This document shows positions 63,972 through 64,000 of a stretch of 64,000 nucleotides of DNA, in pieces. The DNA lies in contig OX235279.1 in NCBI GenBank assembly GCA_944472155.2, positions 174,757,868 to 174,821,867 of the forward strand, read 5' to 3'. Position 1 is the stretch's first letter, and each line of letters starts with the position of its first letter. This DNA is from Trichobilharzia szidati (taxonomy: Eukaryota; Platyhelminthes; Trematoda; Strigeidida; Schistosomatidae). Made by a program: the position numbers and the translations under genes. Under the pieces are notes generated by a model. The model saw only the letters and a list, made by a program, of their open reading frames with translations. It did no database searches and had not been told where the DNA came from.

Positions 63972-64000
63972 CTGAAGAAGCTGTGGCTTACACAGCGAAA
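63972..64000 (+). ncRNA. Hammerhead-like core, truncated by the window end
   Basis: CTGAAGA (63972-63978), one A, stem GCTGTG (63980-63985), loop GCTTA, stem CACAGC (63991-63996), then GAAA (63997-64000). The order CUGANGA, helix II, GAAA is that of a hammerhead ribozyme, and Penelope-like elements are known to carry such motifs. The unpaired A between core and stem is non-standard, and helix III and the cleavage site lie outside the window. It may be only a PLE hairpin motif. Confidence 0.35.

Noticed and set aside
1..64000. CRISPR arrays, integrons, bacterial operons or an LTR retrovirus
   Set aside because: No regular spaced repeats, no bacterial gene signals, and no gag/protease/integrase motifs. 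The RTs seen belong to LINE and Penelope groups.

Overview
The window looks like nuclear DNA of a digenean flatworm, most consistent with a schistosomatid. The basis is one split nuclear gene that combines 37-41 nt micro-introns at its 5' end with kilobase introns later, plus a dense load of SR1-like, CR1-like and RTE-type LINEs and Penelope-like elements (PLEs). No species can be named from the sequence alone. There is no bacterial or viral gene content.

Host genes are few. (1) COX15, the haem A synthase of mitochondria, runs on the + strand from 12219 to 23260 in six exons and gives a 409-residue protein. (2) An intronless 372-codon gene of unknown function lies on the - strand at 55922-57040. 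(3) A possible last exon of an unidentified gene lies at 11750-11959, just upstream of COX15. (4) An exon-like ORF of unknown function is present twice (113-613 + and 15813-16265 -) inside an inverted segmental duplication.

Almost everything else is retroelement sequence. I use working names. 'RTE' is an endonuclease plus RT LINE of about 3.2-3.5 kb, ending in ..GAAGCCCTATGTTCC.. and an (AAT)n tail. 'Family J' is an SR1/Jockey-like LINE ending in ..GGAATAAAGCAAATTATT. 'Family C' is a CR1-like LINE. 'LINE-K' is a LINE with a C-terminal [12 protein letters not shown] motif and variable tetranucleotide tails. 'PLE' elements have a GLPKVHK-type RT and a GIY-YIG endonuclease. 'SINE-A' and 'SINE-B' share a tRNA-like head but have different LINE-derived bodies.

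Layout: 1-2.7 kb, inverted duplication arm, unassigned DNA, SINE-A and a LINE-K tail; 2.7-11 kb, RTE, J and C fossils; 11.7-23.3 kb, COX15 with LINE-K, RTE, J and SINE-A copies in its introns; 23.4-38.2 kb, SINE-B, PLE fragments, a nested RTE, an inverted LINE-K pair, a J copy, and a C element with an intact 509-codon RT frame; 38.8-42.1 kb, a full-length RTE with a perfect 16-bp target-site duplication; 42.4-55.2 kb, RTE fossils and a PLE split by two RTE insertions that each have perfect target duplications; 55.9-57 kb, the single-exon gene; 57.3-64 kb, RTE, J and four PLE copies, ending in a hairpin that resembles a hammerhead core cut by the window edge.

The elements interact through shared ends. 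SINE-B ends like RTE and carries an RTE 5'-leader-like segment. SINE-A ends like family J. A 99-bp PLE terminal unit has inserted by itself into an RTE with a 10-bp target duplication. Nested insertions give a relative chronology.
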